Shown here piece after piece: positions 16,553-25,402 of a DNA stretch of 64,000 nucleotides. Numbering within the stretch: position 1 is the stretch's first letter; every line of letters starts with the position of its first letter. The stretch lies in assembly GCF_044389085.1 (NCBI RefSeq), contig NZ_JBIRXP010000002.1:682001-746000 (forward strand), given 5' to 3'. Source of the stretch: Isoptericola sp044389085 (lineage in GTDB: Bacteria > Actinomycetota > Actinomycetes > Actinomycetales > Cellulomonadaceae). The notes under the pieces were generated by a model. It did no database searches. It had not been told where the DNA came from and saw only the letters and a program-made list of their open reading frames with translations. A program made the translations under genes and the position numbers.

Positions 16553-17827
16553 GTGACCGTCCCCACCTCAGCCTCAGCCAGCCCTGCCAGTGCAGCCCCT
16601 GTCGTCGCCGTCGTGGGAGGCGGCCAGCTCGCCCGCATGATGGCGCCCGCCGCCGCCGAGCTGGGGGTGGGCCTGCGGGTCCTGGTGGAGGACCCCGCGT
16701 CGTCCGCGGCGCAGGTGGTCAGCGACGCCCCGGTGGGTGTGGCGAGCGACGACGCCGCGATCCGTGACCTCATCGCGCCGGCGGACGGACGCGCCCCGGC
16801 GGCCGTGCTGACCTTCGAGCACGAGCACGTGCCCAACGCGCTGCTGCAGGACCTCATCGACCACGGCACCCCCGTGCGCCCCGGCCCCGACGCGCTGGTC
16901 CAGGCGCAGGACAAGATCGTGATGCGGCGCCGGCTCACCGCGCTGGGCCTGCCGTGCCCGCGCTGGGCGGCGCTGCCGACCGACCCGGCCGAGGCGCGCG
17001 CCGCGCTCGCCGCCTTCCTCGCCGAGGAGCCCGGCCACGAGGCCGTCGTGAAGACCTCCCGCGGTGGTTACGACGGCAAGGGCGTGCGGGTCGTGTCGTC
17101 GCCCGACGACGTCGCCGACTGGCTGCAGGCCGCCGCCGACGGCGCCCCGCCGCTGCTGGTCGAGCGGAAGGTGCCGTTCGTGCGCGAGCTCGCGGCCCTG
17201 GTCGCCCGCCGTCCTTCCGGTGAGGTGCGCACCTGGCCGGTCGTCGAGTCCATCCAGCGTGACGGCGTCTGCGCGGAGGTCGTCGCACCGGCGCCGCACC
17301 TCGACCCGGCGGTGGACGCCGAGGCCCGCCGGATCGCGGTCGCGGTGGCGGAGGGGCTCGGCGTGACGGGCGTGCTCGCCGTCGAGCTGTTCGAGACGCG
17401 GGAGGCCGACGGGACCGCCGCGGTGTGGGTGAACGAGCTCGCGATGCGCCCGCACAACTCGGGCCACTGGACGATCGACGGCGCGGTGACGAGCCAGTTC
17501 GAGCAGCACCTGCGCGCGGTGCTCGACCTGCCGCTCGGGGACACCGCCGCCCGGGCGCCCTGGACGGTGATGGCGAACGTGCTCGGCTCGAGCCTGGACG
17601 CGCTCACCGACGCGCTGCCCGAGGTGCTCGCGCGGTTCCCCGAGGCGCGCGTCAACCTGTACGGCAAGGGGATCCGCCCGGGGCGCAAGCTCGGGCACGT
17701 CAACGTCAGCGGCACCGACCTGGACGACGTGCGGCGTCGGGCCCTGGACGCCGCCGCGCTGTTGCGCGGCGAGGCCCTCTCGAGCGAGAGCACCACGGCC
17801 ACCACCACGAGCAAGGAGCACGCATGA
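16553..17827 (+). CDS. purK: N5-carboxyaminoimidazole ribonucleotide synthase
   Basis: 424 aa from GTG 16553 (GTG 16547 adds two residues). It is an ATP-grasp enzyme that turns 5-aminoimidazole ribonucleotide, bicarbonate and ATP into N5-CAIR in purine synthesis. Visible features are the N-terminal VVGGGQLARMMAPAAAELG nucleotide-fold loop, FEHEHVP, the grasp-loop segment VVKTSRGGYDGKGVRVV, and the catalytic ELFE and NELAMRPHNSGHWTIDG motifs. It is translationally coupled to purE by an ATGA overlap. The product is soluble and of normal length apart from an Ala/Ser-rich N-terminal extension. Confidence 0.96.
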   Translation: MTVPTSASASPASAAPVVAVVGGGQLARMMAPAAAELGVGLRVLVEDPASSAAQVVSDAPVGVASDDAAIRDLIAPADGRAPAAVLTFEHEHVPNALLQDLIDHGTPVRPGPDALVQAQDKIVMRRRLTALGLPCPRWAALPTDPAEARAALAAFLAEEPGHEAVVKTSRGGYDGKGVRVVSSPDDVADWLQAAADGAPPLLVERKVPFVRELAALVARRPSGEVRTWPVVESIQRDGVCAEVVAPAPHLDPAVDAEARRIAVAVAEGLGVTGVLAVELFETREADGTAAVWVNELAMRPHNSGHWTIDGAVTSQFEQHLRAVLDLPLGDTAARAPWTVMANVLGSSLDALTDALPEVLARFPEARVNLYGKGIRPGRKLGHVNVSGTDLDDVRRRALDAAALLRGEALSSESTTATTTSKEHA

Positions 17828-18348
17828 GCACGCCCGCCGTCGGCATCGTCATGGGGTCGGACTCGGACTGGCCGGTGATGGAGGCCGCCGCCGACGCGCT
17901 CGCCGAGCTGGGCGTCGACGTCGAGGTCGACGTCGTCTCGGCGCACCGCATGCCGACCGAGATGATCGACTACGGCCGCACCGCGTCGGAGCGCGGCCTG
18001 CGCGCGATCGTCGCGGGCGCCGGTGGCGCCGCGCACCTGCCGGGCATGCTCGCGGCCGTGACGCCGCTGCCGGTGATCGGGGTGCCCGTGCCGCTGCGCT
18101 ACCTGGACGGCATGGACTCGCTCCTGTCGATCGTGCAGATGCCCGCCGGGGTGCCCGTCGCGACGGTCTCGATCGGCGGCGCGCGCAACGCGGGCCTGCT
18201 CGCCGCCCGCATCCTCGCCTCGGGCACGGACCCCGAGTCGCTCGCGCTGCGCGAGCGGATGGTCGCGTTCCAGGCCGAGCTCGGCGACGTCGCGCGCGCC
18301 AAGGGGGAGAAGCTGCGCGCCTCGCGCGCGCAGCGTCCCGGCTTCTGA
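17824..18348 (+). CDS. purE: N5-carboxyaminoimidazole ribonucleotide mutase
   Basis: 174 aa, class I PurE, which moves the carboxylate of N5-CAIR to C4 to give CAIR. Substrate-binding motifs are GIVMGSDSDWPVM (7-19), VVSAHRMP (38-45), AGAGGAAHLPGM and the IQMPxGVPVATV-like segment IVQMPAGVPVATV. It starts within the purK stop (ATGA) and is followed by a strong hairpin terminator. Confidence 0.97.
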   Translation: MSTPAVGIVMGSDSDWPVMEAAADALAELGVDVEVDVVSAHRMPTEMIDYGRTASERGLRAIVAGAGGAAHLPGMLAAVTPLPVIGVPVPLRYLDGMDSLLSIVQMPAGVPVATVSIGGARNAGLLAARILASGTDPESLALRERMVAFQAELGDVARAKGEKLRASRAQRPGF

Positions 18349-18363
18349 GCGCGAGCACCACGA

Positions 18364-18406
18364 GAGATCCCGCGAGGCGTGGCCGACCACGACCTCGCGG
18401 GATCTC
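18364..18406. terminator. Terminator between purE and LCP gene
   Basis: 14-bp perfect arms GAGATCCCGCGAGG (18364-18377) and CCTCGCGGGATCTC (18393-18406) with a 15-nt loop, between convergent genes. Confidence 0.8.
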
Positions 18407-18519
18407 GAACTACCTCGTGGAGGCTTGAACTACCTCGCGGGGTCTGGAACTACCTCGCGGGGTCTGGAACTACCTCGCGGGGTCTGGAACTACCTCGCGG
18501 GGGCTGGGACTACCTCGGC
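18407..18519. repeat. 20-bp tandem repeat, about six copies
   Basis: Unit GAACTACCTCGCGGGGTCTG starts at 18407, 18427, 18447, 18467, 18487 and, degenerate and truncated, 18507. The central copies are identical and the end copies diverge. The unit resembles the 3' arm of the adjacent terminator plus its flank, so it probably arose by slippage from that arm. It ends 2 bp before the LCP stop codon. No unique spacers are present, so it is not a CRISPR array. Confidence 0.9.
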
Positions 18520-18520
18520 G

Positions 18521-19912
18521 TCAGCCGGGCATGCCCCCGACGGTGCTGCCGGGCTTGAGCTCGCCGTCGCGGACGTCGGCCCAGAACTGGTCGACCTTGT
18601 CCTCGTCGAGCAACACCGTGGAGCCGACGCCCGTGCCGGGGTCGTAGCCTGGGTTCGCGATCGGCGGGGTGCCGGTGACGCCCTCGGGTCCGGTCGCCGC
18701 CTTGAAGGCCAGCCCGAGCCGCCCGAGGTCGACGATGCCGGTCTTCTCGTCCACGGTGAGGGCGTCGGTGCCGGCGTTGACCAGCTGCACCTGGTTGACC
18801 GGGTTGAGCAGCACGCTCGGCTTGACGACCTTCGCGGCGACGGCGGCGATGACCTGCTGCTGCCGCTCGGCCCGGCCGATGTCGCCCTTCGGGTCGGAGT
18901 AGCGCATGCGGGAGAACGCGAGCGCGGTCTCGCCGTCGGCGAGGTGGCAGCCGGCCTCCCACGTCAGCTCGCTCTTCGGGTCGTCGACGTCGCGGTCGTA
19001 GCAGAGCTCGACGCCGCCGACGGCGTCGACGATCTCCTCGACGCTGCCGAACCCGACCTCGACGTAGTGGTCGATCGTGAGGCCCGTGAGGCCCTCGACG
19101 GTCTGGACGAGCAGCGGGGCGCCGCCGAACGAGTACGCGGCGTTGATCTTGTTCGGGTCGTGGCCCGGGATCTCCGTGTAGGTGTCCCGGGGGATCGAGA
19201 TGAGGGAGGCGGGCCCGCTCCGGGGCTTCTGCAGCACCATGATCGTGTCGGTGCGGGCGCCCTCGGTGCCGTCGTCGGCGACGCTGCCCGTGCCGCGGGC
19301 GTCCGACCCGGCGAGCAGGTAGGTCGTCCCGGGGGTGCCCTGGGCGTCCGACAGCGCGTCGACGTGCTGGATCTTGCCGTTCGCCCAGACGACGAGGCCG
19401 ATCGGCCATGCCAGCAGCAGCACCAGGAGCAGCACGAGCACGAGGGCCGCGACCCGGCCCTTGCGCACGTGGAACCCGCCGCCCCCGGCGGTGGCCGCGG
19501 CAGCGCCCCCGCCCTCGCCGGGCGGCGGGGGAGTGCGGCGGGGCTGTGCCTGGCTCGCCGCCGGCATGACGCGCGTGCCCGAGCCCTGGCGCGCCTGCGG
19601 GGCGCGCGACTGGGGCGCGCGGGAGGCCGGCCCCGACGGGGAGCTGCCGCGGGGCGCGTACGACCGGGGCTTCTGCTGGCCGCCACCACGCCGCTCGGGC
19701 GGCGTCGTCGGGATCTCGCGCGACGACTGGCGCCGCACGCGCGGCTCGACCGGGGCGGCGTCGTCGCGCCGGCCCACGCGACCGCCGGCCGGCGGGGCGG
19801 GCGGACGGGAGCCCCCGCCGACGGGGATGGCGTCGGCGCCGCCGGTCGGCCGGTCGGACCGGCCGCCGGACGGCGTGAAGCTCGGCGGGATGCGCTGGTC
19901 GTCGTTGCTCAT
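18521..19912 (-). CDS. LytR-CpsA-Psr (LCP) family protein 1
   Basis: 463 aa, ATG 19912 with GGGAGA upstream. A long Pro/Arg/Gly-rich, probably disordered cytoplasmic segment (1-150) precedes one TM helix (154-176) and the extracytoplasmic LCP domain. LCP hallmarks are GSDARGTG (about 200), ARTDTIMVL, SIPRDT (about 240), INAAYSFGG and RMRYSDPKGDIGRAERQQQ. LCP enzymes move undecaprenyl-phosphate-linked glycopolymers onto peptidoglycan; the Corynebacteriales members attach arabinogalactan. It is followed in the same direction by a second LCP gene 13 bp upstream of its start, so the two probably form an operon. Glycan-ligase function is known for the family, the substrate is inferred. Confidence 0.93.
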   Translation of the reverse strand: MSNDDQRIPPSFTPSGGRSDRPTGGADAIPVGGGSRPPAPPAGGRVGRRDDAAPVEPRVRRQSSREIPTTPPERRGGGQQKPRSYAPRGSSPSGPASRAPQSRAPQARQGSGTRVMPAASQAQPRRTPPPPGEGGGAAAATAGGGGFHVRKGRVAALVLVLLLVLLLAWPIGLVVWANGKIQHVDALSDAQGTPGTTYLLAGSDARGTGSVADDGTEGARTDTIMVLQKPRSGPASLISIPRDTYTEIPGHDPNKINAAYSFGGAPLLVQTVEGLTGLTIDHYVEVGFGSVEEIVDAVGGVELCYDRDVDDPKSELTWEAGCHLADGETALAFSRMRYSDPKGDIGRAERQQQVIAAVAAKVVKPSVLLNPVNQVQLVNAGTDALTVDEKTGIVDLGRLGLAFKAATGPEGVTGTPPIANPGYDPGTGVGSTVLLDEDKVDQFWADVRDGELKPGSTVGGMPG

Positions 19913-19925
19913 CGGTCTCCCGCGC

Positions 19926-21305
19926 TCATCCGCACACCGACGTGACGTCGGCGCCCGTGAACGCCTCCTCGCCGGCGTCGCGGGTCCGCTTCGGGTCGGG
20001 GTCCTTCTCACCCTCGCCCTCCGCGCTCGCCGCGTCGTCACCGGTCGTGCCGGGGTCGTCGTCGGCCACCGGGGTGGCGTCGACGTCGTCGGACCCCTCG
20101 GCCTCCTGGGTGCTCGTGCCGCCCTCGTCCGTCGCGCCGTCCCCGGAACCGTCCTTCGCGCCGCCCTCGGCGTCGTCGGACGACTCGGTCTCGATCGCGT
20201 CGCTCAGCGGCCGGTCGTGCTTGAGGTTGTCCCACACCTCGCCCGCCTCGTCCGTGAGCACGACGTTCGCCGCGTTGTTCGGGTCGTACTCGTACGGCGC
20301 GGTCATGAACGCGATGGTGTCAGGGCGGACGTTGCGCGCGCTGTACGCGAGCCCGGCGAGTCCCTGGATGGAGGCGAAGTTGCTGCTCATGGTCATGGAA
20401 CCGGTCACGGCGCCGAGGAACTTCAGCGACTTGGTCGGGTCGGCGAGGGTGCCTGCGCTGAGCACCTGGCGCGCGACGGCCGCGAGCAGCTCCTGCTGGC
20501 GCCCGATGCGGCCGAGGTCAGAGCCGTCGCCCAGCCCCTTGCCGGTGCGCGCCCGGGCGTACTTGAGCGCGGTGTCGCCGTCCAGCTCCTGCACGCCGGC
20601 GGACAGGACGAGGTGGTCGGCCTTGGGGGCGTCGATGTCGTTCGGGATGCACAGCTCCACACCGCCGAGCGCGTCCACCATCTTCTCGAAGCCCGCGAAG
20701 TCGACGACGACGAAGCCGTCCATCTGGACGTCGGTGATCGTCTCGATCGTCTTCTGGGCGCACAGCGCGCCCGACTCGACGTCGCCGCCCGTGAGCACGC
20801 CCTGGGCGAAGGCCCCGTTGAACTTCGAGCCGGACACGGGCGAGGTCTCGCCACCGGACGAGGTGGGGCAGGACGGGATGTCGATGGTCGTGTCGCGGGG
20901 GATGGACAGCATCTCCACGCGGGTCCGGTCGGACGAGATGTGCATGATCATCGTCGTGTCCGAGCGGGCGCCCTCGGTGCCGTCGCCCACGATGTCGGCG
21001 TTGTCGCCGCCGCGGCTGTCGGAACCCATGAGCACGATGTTCAGCGGCATGTCCGCGTTGGGGTCCTCCGGCACGACCTTCTCCGGCCGGTCCGCACCGA
21101 GCAGCTTGTCGGAGTCGACGGCGGTGATGTTCCCCGTGAGCTTCACCGCCGCGGTCGCGCCGCCGACGGCGACGAACGCCAGGACCGCGGTCAACCCCAT
21201 CCCGAGGACGCGCGCGACCGTGTGCCGACGCAGCGTGCGCGCGTGCGAGGGCCCCGTGGTCGTGCCGGGGCGCGAGGCGACGTGGCGAGGGGTGGAGCGG
21301 GTCAC
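19926..21305 (-). CDS. LytR-CpsA-Psr (LCP) family protein 2
   Basis: 459 aa from GTG 21305, chosen because TATGCT lies 8 nt upstream and longer in-frame starts would run into the divergent gene. Short cytoplasmic basic N-terminus, TM helix 31-54, LCP domain from about 90 with LMGSDSRGGD (93-100), ARSDTTMIMHIS, SIPRDT (134-139), KFNGAFAQGV and KYARARTGKGLGDGSDLGR. The tail after about 385 is a long acidic Asp/Glu/Gly/Ser linker ending in TGADVTSVCG. Paralog of the downstream LCP protein, sharing the same predicted ligase role at the outer membrane face. Confidence 0.92.
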   Translation of the reverse strand: MTRSTPRHVASRPGTTTGPSHARTLRRHTVARVLGMGLTAVLAFVAVGGATAAVKLTGNITAVDSDKLLGADRPEKVVPEDPNADMPLNIVLMGSDSRGGDNADIVGDGTEGARSDTTMIMHISSDRTRVEMLSIPRDTTIDIPSCPTSSGGETSPVSGSKFNGAFAQGVLTGGDVESGALCAQKTIETITDVQMDGFVVVDFAGFEKMVDALGGVELCIPNDIDAPKADHLVLSAGVQELDGDTALKYARARTGKGLGDGSDLGRIGRQQELLAAVARQVLSAGTLADPTKSLKFLGAVTGSMTMSSNFASIQGLAGLAYSARNVRPDTIAFMTAPYEYDPNNAANVVLTDEAGEVWDNLKHDRPLSDAIETESSDDAEGGAKDGSGDGATDEGGTSTQEAEGSDDVDATPVADDDPGTTGDDAASAEGEGEKDPDPKRTRDAGEEAFTGADVTSVCG

Positions 21306-21486
21306 GGGAAGCGAGCATAGAGGGTCGGTGTTACGCCGCTGCGGTGCCCGAGGACCGGGACGGTAGAGGAAATGTGTGGGTCGCAGGTCGTCCGGCGGGC
21401 GGACGGCGGATGACGAGCGGGCGAACCCTCGCCCGTCGCCGCGACGGCACCGCGCCGGTGCGCACCCCGTGGGAGACACTGGGGTC

Positions 21487-23178
21487 GTGACGGACACGAC
21501 GCCGCACGCGCGCCCGGCTCCCGCGGCGACCGGCACCCCTGACCCCCGCACGGGCACCGCGCGACCCCCCGCCGGACGGCGCTACCGGCGCGCCGTCGCC
21601 GTGCTGACGCTCGTCGTCGCGGCGTGGACGGTCGTGTGGGCCGTGGTCACGCCGATGTTCCGCTCGCCCGACGAGCAGAACCACGTCAACAGCGTGCTGC
21701 GGATCGCGTACGGCGGCGGCTGGCCGCCCCCGGGGGACGCCTACTTCTCCCCGGCGATCACCGCCGCCGTGGACGAGGCCGCCTACCCCGCCGACCTGCC
21801 GGGACGGTGGCAGCACCGCGAGGACGCGCGCCAGTTCGTCGACGTCGTGCCCGTGCCGCGCGAGGACCGCACGCGCCTCGACGCGGGCAACGCCCTCGGG
21901 GACGCGACGTCGGGCACCGAGGTGGACCAGATGACGCAGCACCCGCCCGCGTACTACGCGCTGGGCGCCGGCCTGCTGCACGTCACGGGCCTCACGGACG
22001 CACGCTGGGACCAGATCACCCTGGCGCTCCGGCTGCTGGACGCCGTGCTGCTCGCGCTCGTCGTGCCGCTCGCGGCCGGGTCCGCGCGCCGCGCCACGGG
22101 CTCGCCGTCCGCAGGTCTCGTCGCCGGGGCGTTCCCCCTCCTGCTGCCGCAGCTCGGCCACGTCATGGGGGCCGTGAACAACGACGCGCTCGTCGTCCTC
22201 GCGTGCGCCGCCGCGACCTACCTCGCCGTGCGGGTGGTCACGGGCGACCTGCGCTCGCGCGTGGCCGTGGCGATCGGCGTCGTCCTCGGCCTGGGGCTGC
22301 TCACCAAGGTGATGCTGGCGTTCGCCGTGCCCATGGTCGTCGCGGCCTACGCGCTGGCGCGGGGCCGCCGCTGGCCCGGACGGCTCGGCCGCCTCGCCGT
22401 CGCCGGCGCGGTGACCCTCGCCGTCGGCGGGTGGTGGTGGGTGCGCAACGTGCTCACCCTCGGCGCCGTGCAGCCCGTCGGCCGCCCCCGCGAGCTGAGC
22501 ATCCTCGCGACCGTGCCCGACGCCGACGTCCCGTCGATCATCGCGGGCCGGCTCGCCCAGTCGTTCTTCGGCAACCTGTCGTGGCTCGAGGTGCACGTCG
22601 CCGGCGCGTGGGTCGTCTGGGGCACGGTGGCCCTGGCGGCCGCGTCCCTCGTGGCGATCGTCCTGCCGGGGGCGCGCCGCACCGCCGTCGTCGTGCTGCT
22701 CACCCCCGCGGCGCTCGCGGCCGGGGTCGCGTACAACGCATGGGACTTCCACGCCGAGACCGGGCGCCTGGTCGCGATCCAGGGCCGGTACGTGTTCGGC
22801 GGGGTCGCGGCGCTCGCGACGGCGGTGGCGATCGCCTGCTGGCAGCTCGCGCGCAGGTCCGACCGGCGCCTCGCGCGCGGCGTCCCGGTCGCGGTGACGC
22901 TCTCCCTCGCCGCGGCCGTCGGGGGCCTGGTGTGGGCGTTCGGGGCGTTCTACCGCGGCCCCGGCGAGGCCTTCGGGGACGCCGTGGACCGGTGGCTGGC
23001 CTGGAGCCCGCTCCCGGAGCCCGCCCTCGTCGCCCTGCTCGCGGTGGCGGCCCTCATCATGCTGGGGGGCCTGCTCACGGGGCTCCTGTGGCCCCGTAGA
23101 CTCGCCGCGTCGTCGATCGACCCGGCCCCCGGCACCCTGTCGCCGGCGGTTCCCGGCGCCCCGAAGGATGCGCGATGA
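21487..23178 (+). CDS. DUF2142 family membrane protein
   Basis: 563 aa from GTG 21487. A Pro/Thr/Arg-rich N-terminus is followed by a TM helix (about 35-55), then an extracytoplasmic loop with the DUF2142 signature RSPDEQNHV and QHPPAYYALGAGLLH, and about nine further TM helices. This family resembles GT-C glycosyltransferases, in which an acidic residue on the first loop is catalytic (here Asp-Glu of SPDEQ). It begins a run of four genes joined by 4-nt overlaps with GT2, GT4 and a flippase-like protein, so it probably transfers a lipid-linked sugar outside the membrane. That role is inferred. Confidence 0.88.
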   Translation: MTDTTPHARPAPAATGTPDPRTGTARPPAGRRYRRAVAVLTLVVAAWTVVWAVVTPMFRSPDEQNHVNSVLRIAYGGGWPPPGDAYFSPAITAAVDEAAYPADLPGRWQHREDARQFVDVVPVPREDRTRLDAGNALGDATSGTEVDQMTQHPPAYYALGAGLLHVTGLTDARWDQITLALRLLDAVLLALVVPLAAGSARRATGSPSAGLVAGAFPLLLPQLGHVMGAVNNDALVVLACAAATYLAVRVVTGDLRSRVAVAIGVVLGLGLLTKVMLAFAVPMVVAAYALARGRRWPGRLGRLAVAGAVTLAVGGWWWVRNVLTLGAVQPVGRPRELSILATVPDADVPSIIAGRLAQSFFGNLSWLEVHVAGAWVVWGTVALAAASLVAIVLPGARRTAVVVLLTPAALAAGVAYNAWDFHAETGRLVAIQGRYVFGGVAALATAVAIACWQLARRSDRRLARGVPVAVTLSLAAAVGGLVWAFGAFYRGPGEAFGDAVDRWLAWSPLPEPALVALLAVAALIMLGGLLTGLLWPRRLAASSIDPAPGTLSPAVPGAPKDAR

Positions 23179-24257
23179 AGCTCTTCGTCCAGATCCCGTG
23201 CCTCGACGAGGCCGGGACGCTCCCGCTCGTGCTCGCGACGATCCCGCGCGAGGTCGAGGGGTTCGACAGCGTCGAGGTCCTCGTGATCGACGACGGGTCG
23301 ACGGACGGCACCGCGGAGGTCGCGCGCCGCCTGGGCGTGCGGCACGTCGTGCGGCACACCAGCACGAGGGGGCTGGCCCGGTCGTTCCGCGACGGCGTCG
23401 ACTACGCGCTCGCCCACGGGGCCGACGTCGTGGTCAACACCGACGGCGACAACCAGTACCCGTCGGAGCGCATCGGCGACCTCGTCGCGCCGATCGTCGC
23501 GGGGGAGGCGGACATCGTCGTCGCCGACCGGCAGACCGCGACCATCGAGCACTTCTCCCCGTTCAAGAAGCGCATGCAGCGCTTCGGCAGCCGGGTGGTC
23601 AGCGCCGCGGCCGGGACGTCGTTGCCCGACGCCGCGAGCGGCTTCCGCGCCTACTCGCGCGCCGCGCTGCTGCGGCTCAACGTGGTGACCCAGTTCAGCT
23701 ACACCATGGAGACGATCATCCAGGCGGGGAACAAGCGCCTGCGGATCGCGAGCCTGCCGATCACCACCAACCCGAAGACGCGCGAGTCGCGGCTGTTCAG
23801 CAACATCTGGCAGCACATGAGCAGGTCCGGGCGGGCCATCGTGCGCTCGGCGATCATGTTCCGCCCGCACCTGGTGTTCCTCACGCTCTTCGCCGTGTTC
23901 TTCGTCGCGGCGGCGGTGCCCGCCGTCCGGTTCCTCGTCTTCCTCGCCCAGGGGGACGCCGGCGGCCACGTGCAGTCGCTCGTCTTTGCCGGCGCGATGC
24001 TCGTCGGCGCGCTCCTGTGCCTCGCGCTGCTCGTCATCGCCGACCTGCTGCGCACCAACCGCACCCTGATGGAGGAGACCCTCGAGCGGGTCAAGGAACT
24101 CCAGTACGGCCCGCGGCCCTGCGACGGCGCTGACGACGGTTCCCACGATGCTGCCCAGGACGGCGCCGCCGCGGCCGTCGCCCGGGACGCGGTGCGGGAC
24201 GGCGCGCGGCACGACGCGCAGCACGACGCGCGGGACGACGAGGACGCGCACGCGTGA
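23175..24257 (+). CDS. GT2 glycosyltransferase, dolichol-phosphate-mannose-synthase-like
   Basis: 360 aa. The catalytic domain (1-215) has FVQIPCLDEAGTLP, VIDDGSTDGT (37-46) and the DxD-type VNTDGDNQYP (about 88-97), then ASGFRAYSR and an acceptor region. Two C-terminal TM helices (about 233-262 and 272-296) anchor it to the membrane, as in polyprenyl-phosphate glycosyltransferases. The last 40 residues are low-complexity Asp/Ala/His/Arg. Its start overlaps the DUF2142 stop by 4 nt. It probably makes a polyprenyl-phosphate sugar used by the adjacent membrane enzyme; the sugar cannot be told from the sequence. Confidence 0.88.
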   Translation: MKLFVQIPCLDEAGTLPLVLATIPREVEGFDSVEVLVIDDGSTDGTAEVARRLGVRHVVRHTSTRGLARSFRDGVDYALAHGADVVVNTDGDNQYPSERIGDLVAPIVAGEADIVVADRQTATIEHFSPFKKRMQRFGSRVVSAAAGTSLPDAASGFRAYSRAALLRLNVVTQFSYTMETIIQAGNKRLRIASLPITTNPKTRESRLFSNIWQHMSRSGRAIVRSAIMFRPHLVFLTLFAVFFVAAAVPAVRFLVFLAQGDAGGHVQSLVFAGAMLVGALLCLALLVIADLLRTNRTLMEETLERVKELQYGPRPCDGADDGSHDAAQDGAAAAVARDAVRDGARHDAQHDARDDEDAHA

Positions 24258-25402
24258 TCGTCGCGTTCGGCACGTACGACGCCGACCGGCACCCGCGCGT
24301 CGGCGTGCTCGTCGACGGTCTGCGCGCCCACGGGTACACCGTCCGCGAGCTCGACCGGCCGCTCGGCCTCAGCACGGCCGCGCGGGTGCGGATGCTTCGC
24401 CAGCCGTGGCGCCTGCCCGGCCTGCTGGTGCGGCTGCTGCGCTGCTGGGCGTTGCTGCTGGGCGACGTCGTGCGCCACCGGCGGGCGCACGGCCGCCCCG
24501 ACGCGGTGCTCGTCGGGTACCTCGGCCACTTCGACGTCGTGCTCGCGCGCCTGCTCTTCGGCCGCACGCCGGTGCTGCTGGACCACCTCGTCTTCGCGGC
24601 CGACACCGCCACGGACCGCGGCGCGCGCGGGGCCCGCGTGGCGCTGCTGCGCGGGCTCGACCGCCTCGCCACGTCGTGCGCGGACGTCGTGCTGCTCGAC
24701 ACCCCCGAGCACCTGCGGATGCTCGGCGAGCTCGCGGGATCCCGGGGCGCCCGGGGGCTGGTCGTGCCCGTCGGCGCGCCGCAGGCCTGGTTCGACGCCG
24801 CCCCCGTCGACGAGGCCGCGCCGGACGACGCCCGCACGCTGCGCGTCGTGTTCTTCGGCCTGTTCACCCCGCTGCAGGGCACCGACGTGCTGGCCGAGGC
24901 CCTCGCCAACGCCCTGCCCCGGGCGGCCGCGGAGCAGGCGCGCGGCGGGCACGGGCTGGAGGCCACGCTCGTCGGGTCCGGCCAGGACCTGCCGGCCGTC
25001 CGGGAGCGGCTGCGCGGCCTGCCCGGGATCACGTGGCGCGACTGGGTGGAGCCCGCCGACCTGCCCGCCCTCGTCGCGGCCCACGACGTCTGCCTCGGGA
25101 TCTTCTCCACCACTCCGAAGGGGCTGCGCGTCGTGCCGAACAAGGTCTTCCAGGGGCTGGCGGCCGGCTGCGTGGTGGTCACCTCCGGCACGGAGCCGCA
25201 GCGGCGGCTGCTGGGCGACCACCTGGAGCTCGTCCCGCCCGGCGACCCGGCGGCGCTCGCTGACCGGCTGCTCGCCCTGCGCGACCCGGCCGCCCTCGCC
25301 GCGGCCCGCGCCCGCGCGGCCGCCGGGCGCGACCTCGCCCGGCCCGCCGCCGTCGTCCGTCCGCTGGTCCGGCTGCTCCGGGAGCGCGGGGTGCGGCCGT
25401 GA
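24254..25402 (+). CDS. GT4-like glycosyltransferase
   Basis: 382 aa from GTG 24254, overlapping the previous stop by 4 nt. A GT-B fold is indicated by the glycosyltransferase-like N-terminal half (MIVAFGTYDADRHPRVGVLVDGLRA cut short: MIVAFGTYDADRHPR), the domain border FFGLFTPLQGTDVLAEAL (about 200) and the nucleotide-sugar site PNKVFQGLAAGCVVVT (about 296). There is no signal or TM helix. It should act in the cytoplasm on a lipid-linked or nucleotide sugar acceptor in the same pathway as the coupled GT2 and DUF2142 proteins. Confidence 0.85.
   Translation: MIVAFGTYDADRHPRVGVLVDGLRAHGYTVRELDRPLGLSTAARVRMLRQPWRLPGLLVRLLRCWALLLGDVVRHRRAHGRPDAVLVGYLGHFDVVLARLLFGRTPVLLDHLVFAADTATDRGARGARVALLRGLDRLATSCADVVLLDTPEHLRMLGELAGSRGARGLVVPVGAPQAWFDAAPVDEAAPDDARTLRVVFFGLFTPLQGTDVLAEALANALPRAAAEQARGGHGLEATLVGSGQDLPAVRERLRGLPGITWRDWVEPADLPALVAAHDVCLGIFSTTPKGLRVVPNKVFQGLAAGCVVVTSGTEPQRRLLGDHLELVPPGDPAALADRLLALRDPAALAAARARAAAGRDLARPAAVVRPLVRLLRERGVRP

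Noticed and set aside
18407..18519. CRISPR array
   Set aside because: Units are directly adjacent with no unique spacers, and no cas gene is present.
21306..21557. N-terminal extension of LCP protein 2 to 543 aa
   Set aside because: It would overlap the divergent DUF2142 start and adds an Arg/Pro-rich stretch; the GTG at 21305 has a -10 box in place.
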